A stretch of DNA of 64,000 bases, from assembly GCA_023101725.1 (NCBI GenBank), contig JALJCO010003410.1, positions 1,413,001 through 1,477,000 of the forward strand, given 5' to 3'. A program made the position numbers and the translations under genes. The stretch comes from Atherinomorus stipes (taxonomy: Eukaryota > Chordata > Actinopteri > Atheriniformes > Atherinidae). The notes under the pieces are model-generated. The model did not search any database. It saw only the letters and a list, made by a program, of their open reading frames with translations, and was not told where the DNA came from. Each line of letters opens with the position of its first letter. Position 1 is the stretch's first letter. Positions 42,919 to 55,819 of this stretch are shown piece after piece.

Positions 42919-44640
42919 TTGCATTATTAAATGAATTTTTGTTCAAATTGTATTGAATAATTTCTACTAAATATCCAAAACTCAATGATATCTCATATAT
43001 GCACAAAAACGGAAAACGCAGAGGAGCAGCAATTTTCCCATTTGAGCCGACCACTGTTTGTATCTGTGCAGAATGATTGATTGTCTTGTCTGAAGCCTGC
43101 AGTCACAGTTCGATGTAATTAAACAGGTCATTAGGAGAACTTTGACAGTGTAAATAACAGCCAGTGGTGGGCTGAGAGTCAGACCTTATTCCATCTGACA
43201 TGTTTGGGCTTTTCTCTCTGGAAGTCATTATTACTTCCTTTTCTGACAGCTCCGACTTTGGAAACGCTTGTACAAATAAATTGGTACTGAAAATAATGTC
43301 AGTTGCAGCTTTAAATGGATTATTTTAGGACTGTTTGGTAGCCAAATGACCCCCCTTTCTTGTTGATTCTGATTTGTCTCTTAAATATTTTGGATTATGC
43401 CTGTTAATTTTGACAGTTTCCTGTCATTTTCAGTGTCCAAATGATTGATTCGTTAGTAGATGACGAGAAAAATATGGCTTAGATCTGTCAGAATGACTAA
43501 GCTGAAGTCAAAGTTAAAATGACTGCATCTCCCCCACAGAGATCAACACGGTGATTCCTCGACAGCTTCGGAGTTGTGAACAACACCTAACGCTGCAGCA
43601 ACAATGCGTCGTCCACCTTTAATCCTGACAAACTGCCACCATGGATTCTTTCCTCAAGCTCTTTTATCTGCCTGGCCTGCAAATTCCTCAGCGTACTGCA
43701 GCTCCAAGACTCACTTTGCAATCTATATCCTCCCCAACAGGGCACATTATCTTAAGTGAGAGTCAATAGGATGCAGAGGGATGAGCTCCTTTTCTTCTTC
43801 ATGTACAAATGAACAGCATGAGCCGTGTCAGGGCTGCACTGCATGTGTCTTTGTGTCTTGACTTTTAACCTAGCTCATGTAAGCTCTAGTGAACAACTGG
43901 CCTTGGTTAGCTACTTTAGAATTCCCAGTATATAGCTATACATATGGTAGCACTGAAGGCCTCATATGAAGGAGCTTCTATTTCTCCCTCACGTCGCCGT
44001 CACAGCTGTCAGATGCTCGGCTGCCTCTAAAGACCGTGAGCCTGCCAGCAGGGGATAAAAGATGCACGAATATCAAAGTGTATTTATCTGGCTACATTAT
44101 CTTGACATTATCTAGGGGATGACTGGAAGAGACACTATCACAAGCTGCTCTTAAAGTGAGAATTGGGTTCCTCTGCTGAGAATTTTCCATAAAAAGCTTG
44201 CAAAGCTGATTTACACCCCTTTACATATCACTGAAGACAAGTTCATACTTCACAACTACCTGATGTTTTCACTTCTGGAGAGGGCTGTGTTTATGTGTGA
44301 AACTAAGAGCATATTGTGAGAATAATCATCACAGCTCTGAAGCATTGGGGACGACTTCACTGATAGGTTTTTTGGGGGGAGTTGTGGAGTTGTCAGTGCT
44401 GATGCGCATGACTTACAGCAGGATTTAGGAGCAGTTTTGATCGCAGTGTTTTGTCCTTGAACAGCTACTGTACATGTCATTCCTGTCTGAAGACCTTACA
44501 GTTTCTGCTTTATCTTTTCTTGTCTCTTCTCGATAAATGCCTATCTACATCACCCAGAACACAGCTGCACATCTAGAATATGATCAACTGAAAAGGGCAC
44601 TTGTCACTCCACTGCTTAAAGGCCTCCTTCCACTGAAAAC
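42919..44640. other. non-coding stretch, nothing recognised
   Basis: No repeat ends. 43530-44110 has balanced composition and could be single-copy or conserved non-coding sequence. The end (44560-44640) weakly resembles the closing part of a LINE-like teleost repeat. Confidence 0.4.
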
Positions 44641-45080
44641 CCGTTTAACTTGCTCCTTCTGAAATACGGAGTGTTTCCCCTTGTTTACTTACACATGCTG
44701 ACTTGCTAGCGTTGCGTTCCCCCCCAGTCGGCTGTGCTTCCTCATCAGAGAAACAATACAAAGAAAAGAGCGAATCGGGAACAGCCTCGCACTTCTACGT
44801 CACATTGCAAATAGCGTATTCCACGTGGGGTTTATATCTGTCCATTGGAAGGCAGGTAACCCTCCACTACACACTAGAAGTAAAGACGGCACGACTGTAG
44901 CTTCGGAGTTGAGAAGCTAATTAGCTAACTGTTTGTTAGCATGGCGGAACAAACTTGTTTGTCGGCTCTATTTCCTGTCTGTAACGAAATAAGAGCGGAG
45001 GGCAGAGCTTCCTTCATACACTGATGGGAGGCAGCCAATCAGACGGAAATTCATGAGAAGGACCCGGAAAAGCCTGCCGT
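44641..45080. other. CpG-richer stretch, possible DNA-element interior
   Basis: Higher CpG than its surroundings, with GCTAATTAGCTAAC words and ATGGCGGAAC. Such segments are frequent inside teleost TTAA-type elements, but no termini are seen. A promoter cannot be excluded. Confidence 0.3.
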
Positions 45081-45548
45081 TGGACCACAAGCCTCTCTTC
45101 TAGTATACAAATACACCTGGAAACAAAGCAACCAGAGGGTTTTTTTAAACAGAAACGATGCAGAATGCATTTAATAATAATGGAGAACACAGAAATATTA
45201 ATGAAATGACCATGGAAGTACAACTTTAATGCCTTTCTCTGGTTACCCACAGTTGCCTGAATCAAATTCATGTCACCAATGATGCCTACAGAGTGACCCA
45301 TAAATTTAACCATAAAGATTCATTCAATGATGTAAAACTGTGTTTGCAAATGGAAAAAAGACCAAAAATGTCATAGAAAAGGATATCTTGACATTGATGA
45401 GGTTTTTTATGCAATCTGCTCAAAACATTGAGCAGATTTCACCTTTGAGCTCAAAATCAGACTTTTTCACTGACTGTTAGTCATGTGAGAAAAGAAAGTA
45501 AACTCTTCCATTTGTAAAGTTTTTTTTGAAAAGAATTTAATTTATTTT
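45081..45548. other. non-coding stretch, nothing recognised
   Basis: AT-rich, one 99-codon minus-strand frame without a domain. Confidence 0.5.
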
Positions 45549-46505
45549 ACTGTTATTATAGTTTTTCAGTTTTCTTTTTTATTTTAGTTTAGTTTTAGTT
45601 AGTTCAACAAATAATTTAGTAGTTTGAGTTTAGTTTTTATTTTGAGAAATGAACTAGTTTCAGTTTAGTTTTTATTTAGTTTTAGTCTTAGTCTTAGTTT
45701 TTCAGGTATTAAGAGAAAGCCTTTAAATGTAGATGTTGAAAAGGATGGAAGAATGTGTGACACAAAATATGGATTATGAAATCCTTTTATTTTAATTCCT
45801 GAGTCACAATTATTCAAATTATTTGAATGTAAATCCAACTTTTGTTTCAACTTTTAACAGGCCCTTACCCTAACAGGCAACTATAAAATCAGCCCACATA
45901 CAGCTCTCACCACATATCTTCAGGGTAACCGTGAACTTTTCATGAGCGTCTCTGTGAGAACTTCGCAAATAAACTTTCAAATTTGGTAGATTTTTTCTTT
46001 TTAGTTGCATTCCACAGATGTTCCCATCAGTCTTCATCACAATACACTTACTATTTTCGATTAGTGGGTCATACTTTAAATACTGCGATGATTTATACTA
46101 AATACCATAAATATTTATAAATGCTGGAATAGTAAAATACTTGAAAATTCTGTGGCATTTTCGACCTGCTGCAACTTTAGCCATTTTTGTCTGCTACGCA
46201 CCTTCTTCTAGTTCAGGTGCTGCAGATTATAGCCGATATACTGCCACCCTCTGGAGGAAAAGTGGAAGAAGCAGCTGCTGCAGGACAGGCATCTCATGTC
46301 TAATCAAAGGAGAAAACGAAACTTAAACTAACACTAAGCTGAATTTATCTACAATTCAGTTTAGTTTTTGTTAGTTTTGCATCGTTCTTTGTAGTTTCTA
46401 TTTCGTTTTAGTTTATTTATTTATTTTCGTTTTTATTTTTGTTTCAGTTAACTAAATTATTTTTTCACTGCTAGTTTCAGTTTTAGTCTTAGTTTTAACT
46501 TGTTT
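45549..46505. mobile_element. T-rich dispersed element with TTTTAGTT words
   Basis: Begins ACTGTTATTATAGTTTTTCA and carries dense TTTAGTTTTAGTT words at 45570-45705 and again at 46355-46500. Between them is a middle with GCCACCCTCTGG. This matches a teleost family I recall with ends near CTATAATAACC. The right terminus is decayed. No transposase. Confidence 0.5.
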
Positions 46506-46721
46506 GATCTTACCTTTTCGAATACAACAGACTTAAACAGATGAACAACATATAATATGTATCACTTGCCATTGTTTGTTGAAGATAAACTAAGACAAAA
46601 TGCAAAAGCAGTGTGTAAACCAACCATTTCATGATTCAGAAGCTTGTTGAACCAATTTTAACAGCAGTCACTTGAAGTAATTGTTTACTGGATGATGCTA
46701 TCAGTCTCAGATCTCTGTGGA

Positions 46722-47060
46722 GTGGGGCTGGGTGATTATGGGAAAAATCAAAGTCACTATTAAACTATCTGTTCAGGTTCAACCTTGCATCAGCGGAAAT
46801 GCAGAAGTGACAACTTTCCATTTCAAGCTTTATGTCAATCACTCAATACTTCTCGGAGCCCCACATGAAGAAAGTTATGTTCAGACGTCGGTATGTTCGT
46901 GTGTCCTTGAGAACAAGAACAAAGTTCTCGCTTCTGATGGAGTATGTAACGGGCAGAATGCCCTGTTTGAGTTCTCCTCCATGATGCTTCTGAGTAGCAC
47001 ACTGGATGGGACAGTCAGAGATGACTGTTATATTCTGGCGTGCTCGGCTTTTGAATAGAG
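46722..47060 (+). mobile_element. hAT-like left end and unassigned interior
   Basis: GGGGCTGGGTGATTATGGG then AAAAATC is close to GGGCTGGGCGATTATGGCC-type hAT ends. The 113-codon frame that follows shows no domain. No right end found. Confidence 0.35.
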
Positions 47061-47470
47061 AAATGTGAGCAGTTGGGCGTGTCTTCGTGCATCTTGCCGG
47101 TACGTACGTGTCACCCAGGAAAATCCTAAAATGGGCACAGCGCGGCCGCGGGACAAATGATTGACAGCTGACGTACTGTGGGCTAAACGCTCTGAGCTAA
47201 CATGAAACTAAGAGGAGCTAACAAAGATAAGCCCCCTAAGCGGATGGTTAAGGTAAGACAGCTTAGACTTGAATTCGCTGACTAAACACCGCCGTTGTGC
47301 GACCTGTAACAAACTGAGACCTTATTAAGAGCAAAGAAGGAGCTAACTAGAGCCCCGGTCGGCAGGCGGAGCCTCGGTCGGCAGGCGGAGCTTCGGTCTG
47401 TATAAGGACACGCCTTAATTATGTGTAATTTGAAGAATAAATAACATTAAACGAATGAGTTATAAAAAAT
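47061..47470. repeat. GC-richer repeat-like segment with a 19-bp tandem
   Basis: Contains 2.5 copies of AGCCTCGGTCGGCAGGCGG (47351-47398) and is flanked by GGGCGTGTCTTCG at about 47079 and GGACACGCC at about 47406. These may be loose inverted ends of a DNA element about 340 bp long. Confidence 0.4.
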
Positions 47471-48190
47471 TCACCCCTACAGTTGACATGAAGGTAAACG
47501 GTAATACTAAAATGATTTTTGACAGGCTGTAAACCTGTTTATTTTGCTGTGAAGTGGGTTTTTAACATGGGAGTTATGGGGATGCTCGCTCTTGGAGCCA
47601 GCCCTAGCGGATGAAGGGAGGATTACACTAAATACAATGCGGAAGAGAGCTTCACTGTTCTGAGGCGGAGTTTGCCCCTTGGTCACGAGTCTATTTCTTC
47701 TGTTGGTGTTCTGGCATCCTTGATGCTTTGCGTCACCTGGTGGTTGGTCATACAACTGCATTACCAGTAGTGCATTTAAGGGGATGGCGTATTAGTACAG
47801 AGAATTACAAGGGAGGAAAAACAAATCAACTGACATGGTAGTTTTACATTGATTAGAAGATCTAAATGTCGGTTTAGATTATTTTTTCATTAATCTCCTA
47901 GGTTCTTTGTTGGAATTTTGATCTCAGTTCACTGAAATTTCTATAATTTGTTTCTGCACAGCTCTCTTAAAGGATAATTTTTCTTATTTCAACCTGGACC
48001 TTATTTCTAGGAATTTATATGTGGATTTACTCACCAGTAAAATTTCTGTATCACTCTGAATCCTTCAGATGATATTTAGATTTATCACAATTTGTGTATG
48101 TCCATATTGTGGGAGTGAAGGGGGCAGAATGAATGGGCCAAAATAAGGCATTATCTGCAGCAAAACTCCTTGATTTCACCAATACTTTAT
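47471..48190. other. non-coding stretch, nothing recognised
   Basis: No repeat ends or convincing frame. Confidence 0.5.
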
Positions 48191-48348
48191 GATGAATGAA
48201 TGAACGAACGAGTACTGTCGTCCTATGAGTCACAGTCACCGTTACAGAGCAGGTGGCTGTATACAGTCAGTGATAGTTTAGATTTCAGACTGTGAGCTGA
48301 AATCTAAACTCATGAGACAATAGTACTCATTCGTTCGTTCATTCATTA
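48191..48348. repeat. nested inverted repeats (outer 39 bp, inner perfect 14 bp)
   Basis: The outer arms 48191-48229 and 48309-48348 (GAATGAATGAACGAACGAG... / ...ATTCGTTCGTTCATTCATT) pair at roughly four of five positions. Inside, AGTTTAGATTTCAG (48275-48288) and CTGAAATCTAAACT (48297-48310) pair perfectly around an 8-base loop. The inner right arm directly adjoins the outer right arm. Confidence 0.85.
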
Positions 48349-49797
48349 AAATTTTAGAACAAGTCTGCAAAATATGGGAAAAAAACTAATATGACAGAGT
48401 TTCTTTTACAGTGTAGCTGTGCCATGTGCTTGTTTCCCTTCACCCAGGATCAGACTTTGCTTCCGATCATTATCTGCAGTGCTTTGTTATTTTGGCTGCA
48501 GTCGTCACACACGGTAGAGATGCTTTGTAAGAAATTTGCATAGTTTAAAAAAAGATATTTTCACAATGGACATGAATTGCAAGTTTTCAATCAATTAAGC
48601 TGTTGAAGGACGAAGGGAACTAAATAAATGTGGCAGGTTTGTTCAAAATAAGAATCAGACAAATGAGGCTCAGTCTTGGAAAATAATCCCTTGTTTTTCC
48701 CTTTTTTGTGCTAAATCCTGACAGAACCGAGTATGACAATTAAAGCTGATCACAGGTGATATGTTGTCTTTGAATTCATTTTTGCTTGATTGGAGCGACT
48801 CTGCAGTAAGACTGAGGCTACTGCTGTAGGTATGTAAATTAGCGAGAGGCTAACAGCCTACTGTATCAGTATGTGGGGCATCCTGATGGATTTGTCAGAG
48901 GAAGACCCGATCCCTTACACAGGGGCTACGTGCCAATCAGAGTATTGACCCATTTTGTGTTTTCACCAGCCGGAGGTGTCCACGCCGACATCAGTCTCTG
49001 TGAAATATTCCTCTCCTTGGCTGGGAGTCAAACTTGTCCTCAGCCTCGGTGCTGTCTGTCTCGCTAAGAGAGATGAACAGGGAGAGAGCGATTGTGAGAA
49101 AATAGCTGACAGAAGACATCACAGCTATTTCTCAAACTCCAAACTGTATTAGCAGATGGCCCCGCATTTAGAGAACTCCAAAAATTCACTTTGTTTTACA
49201 ATCTTATATTTTAAACTGGACAATTTGTCCTTCAAGAAAATTGCTTCTTTGTTTTAGAGATATTTCACGTTTGTTCGTAGTCAGCTTCTCTTTCTTTCCA
49301 GGGACGTTACAGCTGCTACTTAATGATTTCTGCTATCTGCCCTGCTGCTGCCTCACTTTCCTTGTTTTTAAGATTTCAATTTCCACTTCAAATAGAAGGA
49401 TTAAATATTCTTAATTGGTTTCTACTCAAAGGATTTGGGATTATAGTGAAGAAGAATGTTAACTTCCTTGACAGATGGTGTTATTATGAACAAAAATAGG
49501 GTTCTGAAAGTGAAAAGAATATATCTCCCAGCACACAGTGATGAGAAGGTTTACTCTTATGTCTAAAATGAACGACAGTCTGTGGGACGACCATTGATTC
49601 TTCGTTGATGGTTGATTAGCTTCTGAGTCTAAATTCAAAGTGCCGACATCTGACTATAATGTTATCCAGTTAGCTAACGTTCATGTAATTGGTTTAATTA
49701 GCTAATCCTATCGTAAATGTTCAACCAAAGTGCCACTTCCTTGGTTGCAGTTATGTAATTTAAGAGCAAGTCCATCAGTTTTATTAATATTCTCTTT
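48349..49797. other. non-coding stretch, nothing recognised
   Basis: Frames at 48873-49152 have no domain. No repeat ends. Confidence 0.5.
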
Positions 49798-50654
49798 CAG
49801 GGCTGAACAATGAATCTTTCTCTAATCGAAATTGCAATTAAAACGTTGCAAGTGGTAAATCCCAAAGGAATGATTCATTTCCATGTAACACAGTGAACCT
49901 GATCCAGGTTTCAAACCTGCAGCATCCATGCTTCGACAAATCCACTCTTTAAGTCATAATTTCTGTCGTCTATCTTGCGTGACAGTCATTCAAACATCAA
50001 TTAACAGCTGTGAAGACATGTCACATTTTCAAACCTCATCAAGGCCTAATTTTCCATAAATGACTGAAACACTAAGACATTAAACTCAGAGGGCAGAAAA
50101 CGTCTGAAATGTCCTGATAAGTGAATAAAGATGGCTTAGCCGTGTGGAGTTGCTCTAAATGTTCCTTAAGTAGAGATCTCCAAAAGATGTTGATGGTAAA
50201 ATGGATTCATAGGTTGTTAAGCCTTAATATGATTCAGAAATTCTGTTTGTTTTAGCAGCATCTCTGCGATGGATATGAAGTTTTCAGCATAACACCAGTG
50301 TTTTCATCTCCACCTTCCTGGGAGAGTTGAAAAGATGAACATTTTTCCCTGCTTGTCAGGTGATGGAAGCAACATGTTTTCCAACATACGTACTCAGCCT
50401 GCTGTGCGTACAGTATCTGTGTGTGCTTGCACATGTCTGTGTGTGTGTGTGTGGCATCGCGATGGAAATGCACCATGTGCAATGCAGTAGCCTTGTGGGG
50501 AGAGAAATGACGTTTAAAATATGTATATTTCCACATTGAACACTGAATAGAAGCTGGAATTTAAAAGCTTCAAATGCAAACCACATTCTGATCGCAATGT
50601 CTGTCACAAAAATTGCAATGATTTTTTTTTATTAATTCGAAATTGTTCAGGCTG
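49798..50654. mobile_element. hAT-like element, 857 bp, aged
   Basis: The left end CAGGGCTGAACAATGAATC and the right end (opposite strand) CAGCCTGAACAATTTCGAAT are inverted matches. Both lead into AATTGCAAT words. One C is missing from the right tip and no 8-bp duplication is visible, so it is old or its edges are eroded. It contains a short (TG)n at 50441-50453. The minus-strand frames of 83-94 codons are chance. Confidence 0.6.
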
Positions 50655-50861
50655 TTTTGTTCTTTTTCCAGGTGTGGGAGATCACTTTGTGTATGTTAAA
50701 AAAAATTGTTATATCTCACATTTTCACCCCGAAAGTTTATTTATTATTTGTTTGTGGTCACATTATGGACCACACTCGCATAGAGTCAACGCTGTAATTC
50801 AAGACCAAATATGGGCCAAACAAAACTACAGATTTGGGCTATATCAACAGTAGCATTGTAA
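50655..50861. other. short AT-rich spacer
   Basis: Nothing recognised. Confidence 0.5.
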
Positions 50862-51462
50862 AGCTGGGGTTAGCAATTTAGAAAAATGGTTTGAGCAAGC
50901 TAAATTTTGAAACATCACTGCAAAACACCCACCCAAAGCCACACCTTCAGAGCTCAGGAACATGTGCACCGATGGTTCACAAGCAGATTGGCAAATATAA
51001 CTGATACCAGCCGAGTGGATAGCTTGTTAGCTAGCTAGTGAATAGCTGATTAACCACATTTCTAAAAGCATTAATTTGCTCACCTCCAACTCCTTTTTAC
51101 TCTGTGTGTAAAAAGTCCATACTGCAAACGTCACCACCTCCAAGACTTGTTCCGTATCTGTCGTTGTTTTTTTTTTTCTTTTTGGCGCAGCAGCAGTTAG
51201 CAGTCCGTTAGCCATGTTTACTTACACTGATCGGCGCACAGAGCGGTGACGCGCGGAGAGGGGAGGGACAGAGACGAGACATAAAGGCATCGATTGGTTC
51301 TTTCTATACATTGCGAATGACCAATTCCTGCCTTTCAGCACAGAGGGCTGACTCTTTTCCTTCATTTTTATGAATACATGATGTATTGACTACTCTCAGG
51401 ATGGAAGGACAATTTTACCCAGTATAACAAAGTGTTTTTGAACAGGATTACCAACTCTGGCT
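50862..51462. mobile_element. TTAA-type MITE, 600 bp
   Basis: The right end, on the opposite strand, reads AGCCAGAGTTGGTAATCCTG after TTAA (51463-51466). The left end reads AGCTGGGGTTAGCAATTTAG after GTAA, a decayed TTAA. The CG-rich part at 51170-51290 is interior sequence. No transposase. Confidence 0.6.
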
Positions 51463-51466
51463 TTAA

Positions 51467-52999
51467 AGCCATATTCATGCCATGTATGGGCCAAATACTG
51501 TGAGTAATGGATCCAATAGTTTATTTAAAGTCATTATTTATAGTTAAATAATCAGACAAAAAATATTGTCTTTACATCACTTACTGTAGATGCCAACTTC
51601 ATAAAAATATTAATCAAAAACAGCATTGTTTCACTTTATTCGACCTGTCTTTCAGATTTTTCCTCCATCCTTATTAATACTGTTTGAATTTTACATAGAA
51701 GACAAATGGAATAGGAGCTGAGCATTAAATACCGATATATGTCTCTGTGAGGAGATGAAGGAAAAAAAAAATTGATATTGATGACGATGATGATGATGCG
51801 AACAGAAAATGGTCAACCAAAAATCAAAGTAGCCGATCTTTTTTGTCTCCATTTATTTTTGCGTTAAAAATATGAATGTTTAATTCCAGCGAAAATAGTC
51901 AGTTTTCTCTTTACAGTTCCATTTTTCAAAGGGTTAGGATGCGTCTTAACTTTGACAGCAAGCCATAAGAATCATCTCTTGCATGTATTGTGCTTGATGG
52001 CTAGTTTAGTGTCTGACTAAAAAGTGAGGAAGCTAATTGTGTGCTCTTTGTGGTGATTGTTTCACTGACAGGAGATGGACTGTTTACACAGTATGGATTA
52101 CTGAGCCCACAGCTGTCATTGGTGGAAGATATTGCTTGTTGAAGCAGCTGCTCTGGTAAATATCTACGATCTTGTTCAAATGAGACTGCTGTTCAGTCAT
52201 CGCACTCAGTTTGGCTTTGTATTGCCAGGCAACAGCACACTCTCCATCAGCCCAGTCTTGCTGTGGTACTTAAAACTCCTTGAAGTCTCTCATGTCATTC
52301 AGAGTGATATCCCCATTTTTAATTGGCATTTTACATCCTGATTGCATTAAATGGAAACTTCCGATCTTGTAGGTTTAGTGCGACTTCAACACAATCACAT
52401 TTAATGGGGAGAACGTCATTGGAAATAAATCCACCATTATTCAAACATGACTTATACCAGAGAGGAAATTAATGTGTGAAGGTTGAACCCACTGTTGAAT
52501 TATGTAAGGTCTGTCAAGTGCCTCTTCGTGAGGAGTTGGGAAAATATTACTGTGTAAAATTAGACATCTAGAAACTTTAAAGTTTAAGAAGATTATATTT
52601 GCAGGTAGAATTGCAAAAGATCTTTTTTTCAATGCTATTCTCTGAATATTTTTGATAGCACTTCTGCTTGCCTGTGATGTTGTAAAGTGCCACATATTTT
52701 TATTCTTTTCCTTTGCTATCACTTTTTGACTCGTGGTCTGTTCTCTAGCTCATCCCAGGTGTTGAATTAATCAGTTTCAAGCAGGGGTATGCTAAACGGA
52801 AAAAGGATTTCACTGTGGCTGTGACTTCTTTGGTGACTACTAACATAATCTGTGATATTGTTATTGCAATATTCTTTTTATACTGTGATATATTTTTGGT
52901 AATATTGCTGTCCCGTAACTAATCTCGACTTTCTTTACAGCACAGATCATCTGTACAGATGCTTTAAAATTAGCAGTATGTATATAAAAAAAACAATAA
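51467..52999. other. non-coding stretch, nothing recognised
   Basis: Short GAT repeats at 51775-51798. 52040-52350 has balanced composition and is not repeat-like. ATATTG/CAATAT words at 52850-52910 may belong to the hAT remnant that follows. Confidence 0.45.
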
Positions 53000-53068
53000 C
53001 TAAAAATTTGAGATTGGACAATGAAAAACTATATTGTCATCTTTTTTTTGCCACATTATCCAGCCCTT
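53000..53068 (-). mobile_element. hAT-like end, decayed
   Basis: On the minus strand AAGGGCTGGATAATGTGGC then AAAAAAAAGATGACAATATA resembles a TAGGGCTGG-type end. No partner end was identified. Confidence 0.35.
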
Positions 53069-53999
53069 GGTTCAAGTGTCTGGTTTTGTGTACAGCAGCA
53101 TTGTTACCTTGAGACTGGGAATGCATTACTGATTATGATGTCATTGTATACGTTATCAATAACAATTGATAACATTTGTGTGGGACAATGTGGGGATGTC
53201 TAAATCAGCTTTTCCATCTGAGGTATAGCACTGAGAAGATACGATTTTCATAAGAAATATTTTCTTAGCCTTTCACATAAATCTATTAGGAAAAAAAAGA
53301 ATGTGTGAATTGGTTTTTTGACTGAGGTTTTGTGATTATGCAAGAAGACAAAGTTGTTTAGGATCTCAAACTTTTCTCTGCAGCCCCCTGTGGAGTTGTT
53401 TCTACCATCTGTTGGCAGATTAGACAACTCAGTATCTAACCAATGTAGCACAACTCTCAGAATTATTCATGACTCAAAAGCTTCAAATACATGAACAATG
53501 ATTTAATTTGAGAATTGATGGCATCCACATAGACCCCATTTAGTTTTATGATGAATCAAAGATGTGTATGACATTTACAGACGTTTCAAAACTTGAGTAT
53601 TTATATTCACCACCATCTAACTTAGCCTACATTTTCATAGATTGTTGTTTATGCTCATGTGTTTTCTGTTTTAACAGAGATCCTGTTGTCTCCTGTTGTG
53701 GGCCTGATTTATTCATGACTTGAGCATCACAACTATTGAAGCCAGACCAAGTCTGTTCTAGTTTCGGTGAGTTGATTTTAACCCTCCAACTTCAGCTGGG
53801 ATAAAACCATTGAGATCATACCTTGCTGTGTGGAAGGGCTCCAATTTTTTTTTGCTTTTTTTACTACAGTAGTTCAATTAATGATGAGATGCGTCATGCA
53901 CAAGAGGCCATGCTAGTAGACTCCATCTCTGTGGAGGAAGAACATGTATGATGTCTGCACTTTATAAGCCATTCTTCAGGGCTACCAAGATTAAACCAC
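53069..53999. other. non-coding stretch, nothing recognised
   Basis: No repeat ends or coding frame. Confidence 0.5.
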
Positions 54000-54111
54000 C
54001 CACCCACCCATCCATCCATCCATCCATCCATCCATCCATCCATCCATCCATCCATCCATCCATCCATCCATCCATCCATCCATCCATCCATCCATCCATC
54101 CATCCATCCAT
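54000..54111. repeat. (CATC)n microsatellite
   Basis: Three CACC-type units, then about 25 uninterrupted CATC units. Frames through it read as HPSI or MDGW repeats and are not genes. Such arrays often form at the tails of LINE/SINE copies, but no parent copy is recognised beside it. Confidence 0.97.
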
Positions 54112-55450
54112 TCTATTTTTACATTTTCTGTACCTGATTTTTTAAAAAAATATCTCAACATCTCACTAATTGACATTGTTGCATTTCAAAGTTAAAACTC
54201 AACTATACAGTGTAATGCAGTCATTTTTTACAGATTTATATAATGTGATGACAACATGATGCTCTAGGGCTTGAAAGGGTATGTCACATTTTGCAATGCA
54301 TTGTGGGCTTTAAGGGTAAGAGTTTTTTTATATAGCGTAGCGCTGCGAGACACACACTCAAACTCACGGAAAAATGGATAGAATTGGAGAGAGTATTGCA
54401 GTTGCACTGATGACTGCCGCACCACTCTCCCGTCTCCTTTTTCTTCGTGTAAATCTGGTGTTATCTGCAGCATTCACCTCTGTGTGTCAGAGATGTACTG
54501 ACGGTCCCCAGTCTGGACGGGTTTCATTCATTTCATATGCAGGTCTCCCACACGCCCATTATTACTTTAAAATGAGGTCAGTTATAATAAACTTTAAATT
54601 AGCAGATATTATTGGTTTATATTGCTATAAAACTTTGCCAGAGCATGGCGGATTTTGTAGTCCTAAGAAAGCAAAGAAGCTATCGAATCAAATGATACCA
54701 AGGTTTTTGTGGACTACATTACCCAGGTAACCTTTCTCTGTGGCTAAAAGACTGGAGGTTAATGCGCAATGGGGCTTTGACGGAGAGTGGATGGATAAGT
54801 GTGACGGACCGGTGTTTTGTTTGTGTCTGCCGGATGTTTTGAGTTGGATAGTTTTATTTGAAGTTTTATATTGTTTGGAAAATGACGTTTAGTTGGGAAA
54901 AACAGATGTACATCACTAAGACAGCGGAGATACAGCAGCAGCCAGACGAAGAGTTACCAGACCCTCCTGACTCAGACAGTTGCAACTTGCCGGTTCGAAT
55001 GGAGATATTTTTTCCCACGTTTAAGTTGGACGGTCTATTAGTGAGTTCTTGTACTCCTTTTAAATTGTGATTACTTTTGTTGATTACCTTTGTGATTACA
55101 TGCTAGTTGACATGTCATTTATTTACCTTTTTATATGAACAGATCACCACAATATAGCACTAAACCAAAGCGTTCTACAATACATTTTTTTCATATATTC
55201 ACTGCATTTCTCTCTTTTGGTCTAATGTATATATTTCATAATGTATTCACTCCTATATTATAGTTACTGTCTTCTGTTTCATAGCTTGGTGTAAAACTGT
55301 GCCAGATTGAGACAATCTGATCCCTGGTGGATTTTGCCTGGTGAAGGCTTTTCTAAAACTTGTGTAAAATCTTTTTCTTTTACTCAAACTCTTTCAAATT
55401 TGCTATTTTTGCTGTCAATGAGTAACTGAAGGTAATAAATAGCATTTGTC
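54112..55450. other. non-coding stretch, possibly a repeat at 54270-54735
   Basis: GCAATGCATTGTGGGC near 54292 and ACTACATTACCCAGG near 54713 are loosely inverted and are words found at the edges of teleost repeats. The 118-codon frame between them shows no domain. The rest (54740-55450) is featureless. Confidence 0.35.
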
Positions 55451-55625
55451 TTTTTTTTTTTTTTTTTTTTTTGAGCAGTGGGCTGCTGCTGGGGCGCCCG
55501 GGGAGCAGTTGGTGGGGGTTGGGGACCTTGCTCAGGGGTCCACAGTGGTTAATCTGGGTGGTGTGACGGGGACTCGAGCCCGGGTCCTCTGCGCCAAAGT
55601 CCGCGACATTACCACTTGGACGCTT
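55451..55625 (-). mobile_element. tRNA-headed SINE with A-tail
   Basis: Read on the minus strand from about 55625: AAGTGGTAATGTCGC (A-box-like), GGGCTCGAGTCCC (B-box-like), then ACTGTGGACCCCTGAGCAAG, AACTGCTCCCCGGGCGCC and CAGCCCACTGCTC. A 22-base A-tail follows (T-run 55451-55472 on the plus strand). Head, body and tail are intact, so this is the best copy of the family represented by fragments at 24350 and 42683. Confidence 0.85.
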
Positions 55626-55639
55626 TGCTCAAAAGGAAG

Positions 55640-55815
55640 TAGTGCGACGGGGGAGCGGTACGCTCAGTGGTGGAATGGACCATCAGGCTTGCGTTCCCAT
55701 ACCAACCATGTGTGGGCGTGGTGGACCTGATGAGTCTGTCAACGTCACTGAGCGTGCCGTCCGGGCCGGCTGTCAAAATCTGCCGGCAGGCATGTCAGGC
55801 GCTGTAAGTGGAACA
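55640..55815. other. GC-rich segment upstream of the hammerhead-like motif
   Basis: GC-rich and unlike its AT-rich surroundings, probably part of a retroelement together with the following motif. The 85- and 94-codon frames show no domain I can name. Confidence 0.35.
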
Positions 55816-55819
55816 ACTT

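Noticed and set aside
49785..49810. Splice acceptor (TTCTCTTTCAG)
   Set aside because: The CAGGGCTG that follows is the tip of a hAT-like element, so the match is coincidental.
53894..54176. MDGW / HPSI repeat proteins
   Set aside because: Direct translations of the (CATC)n microsatellite.
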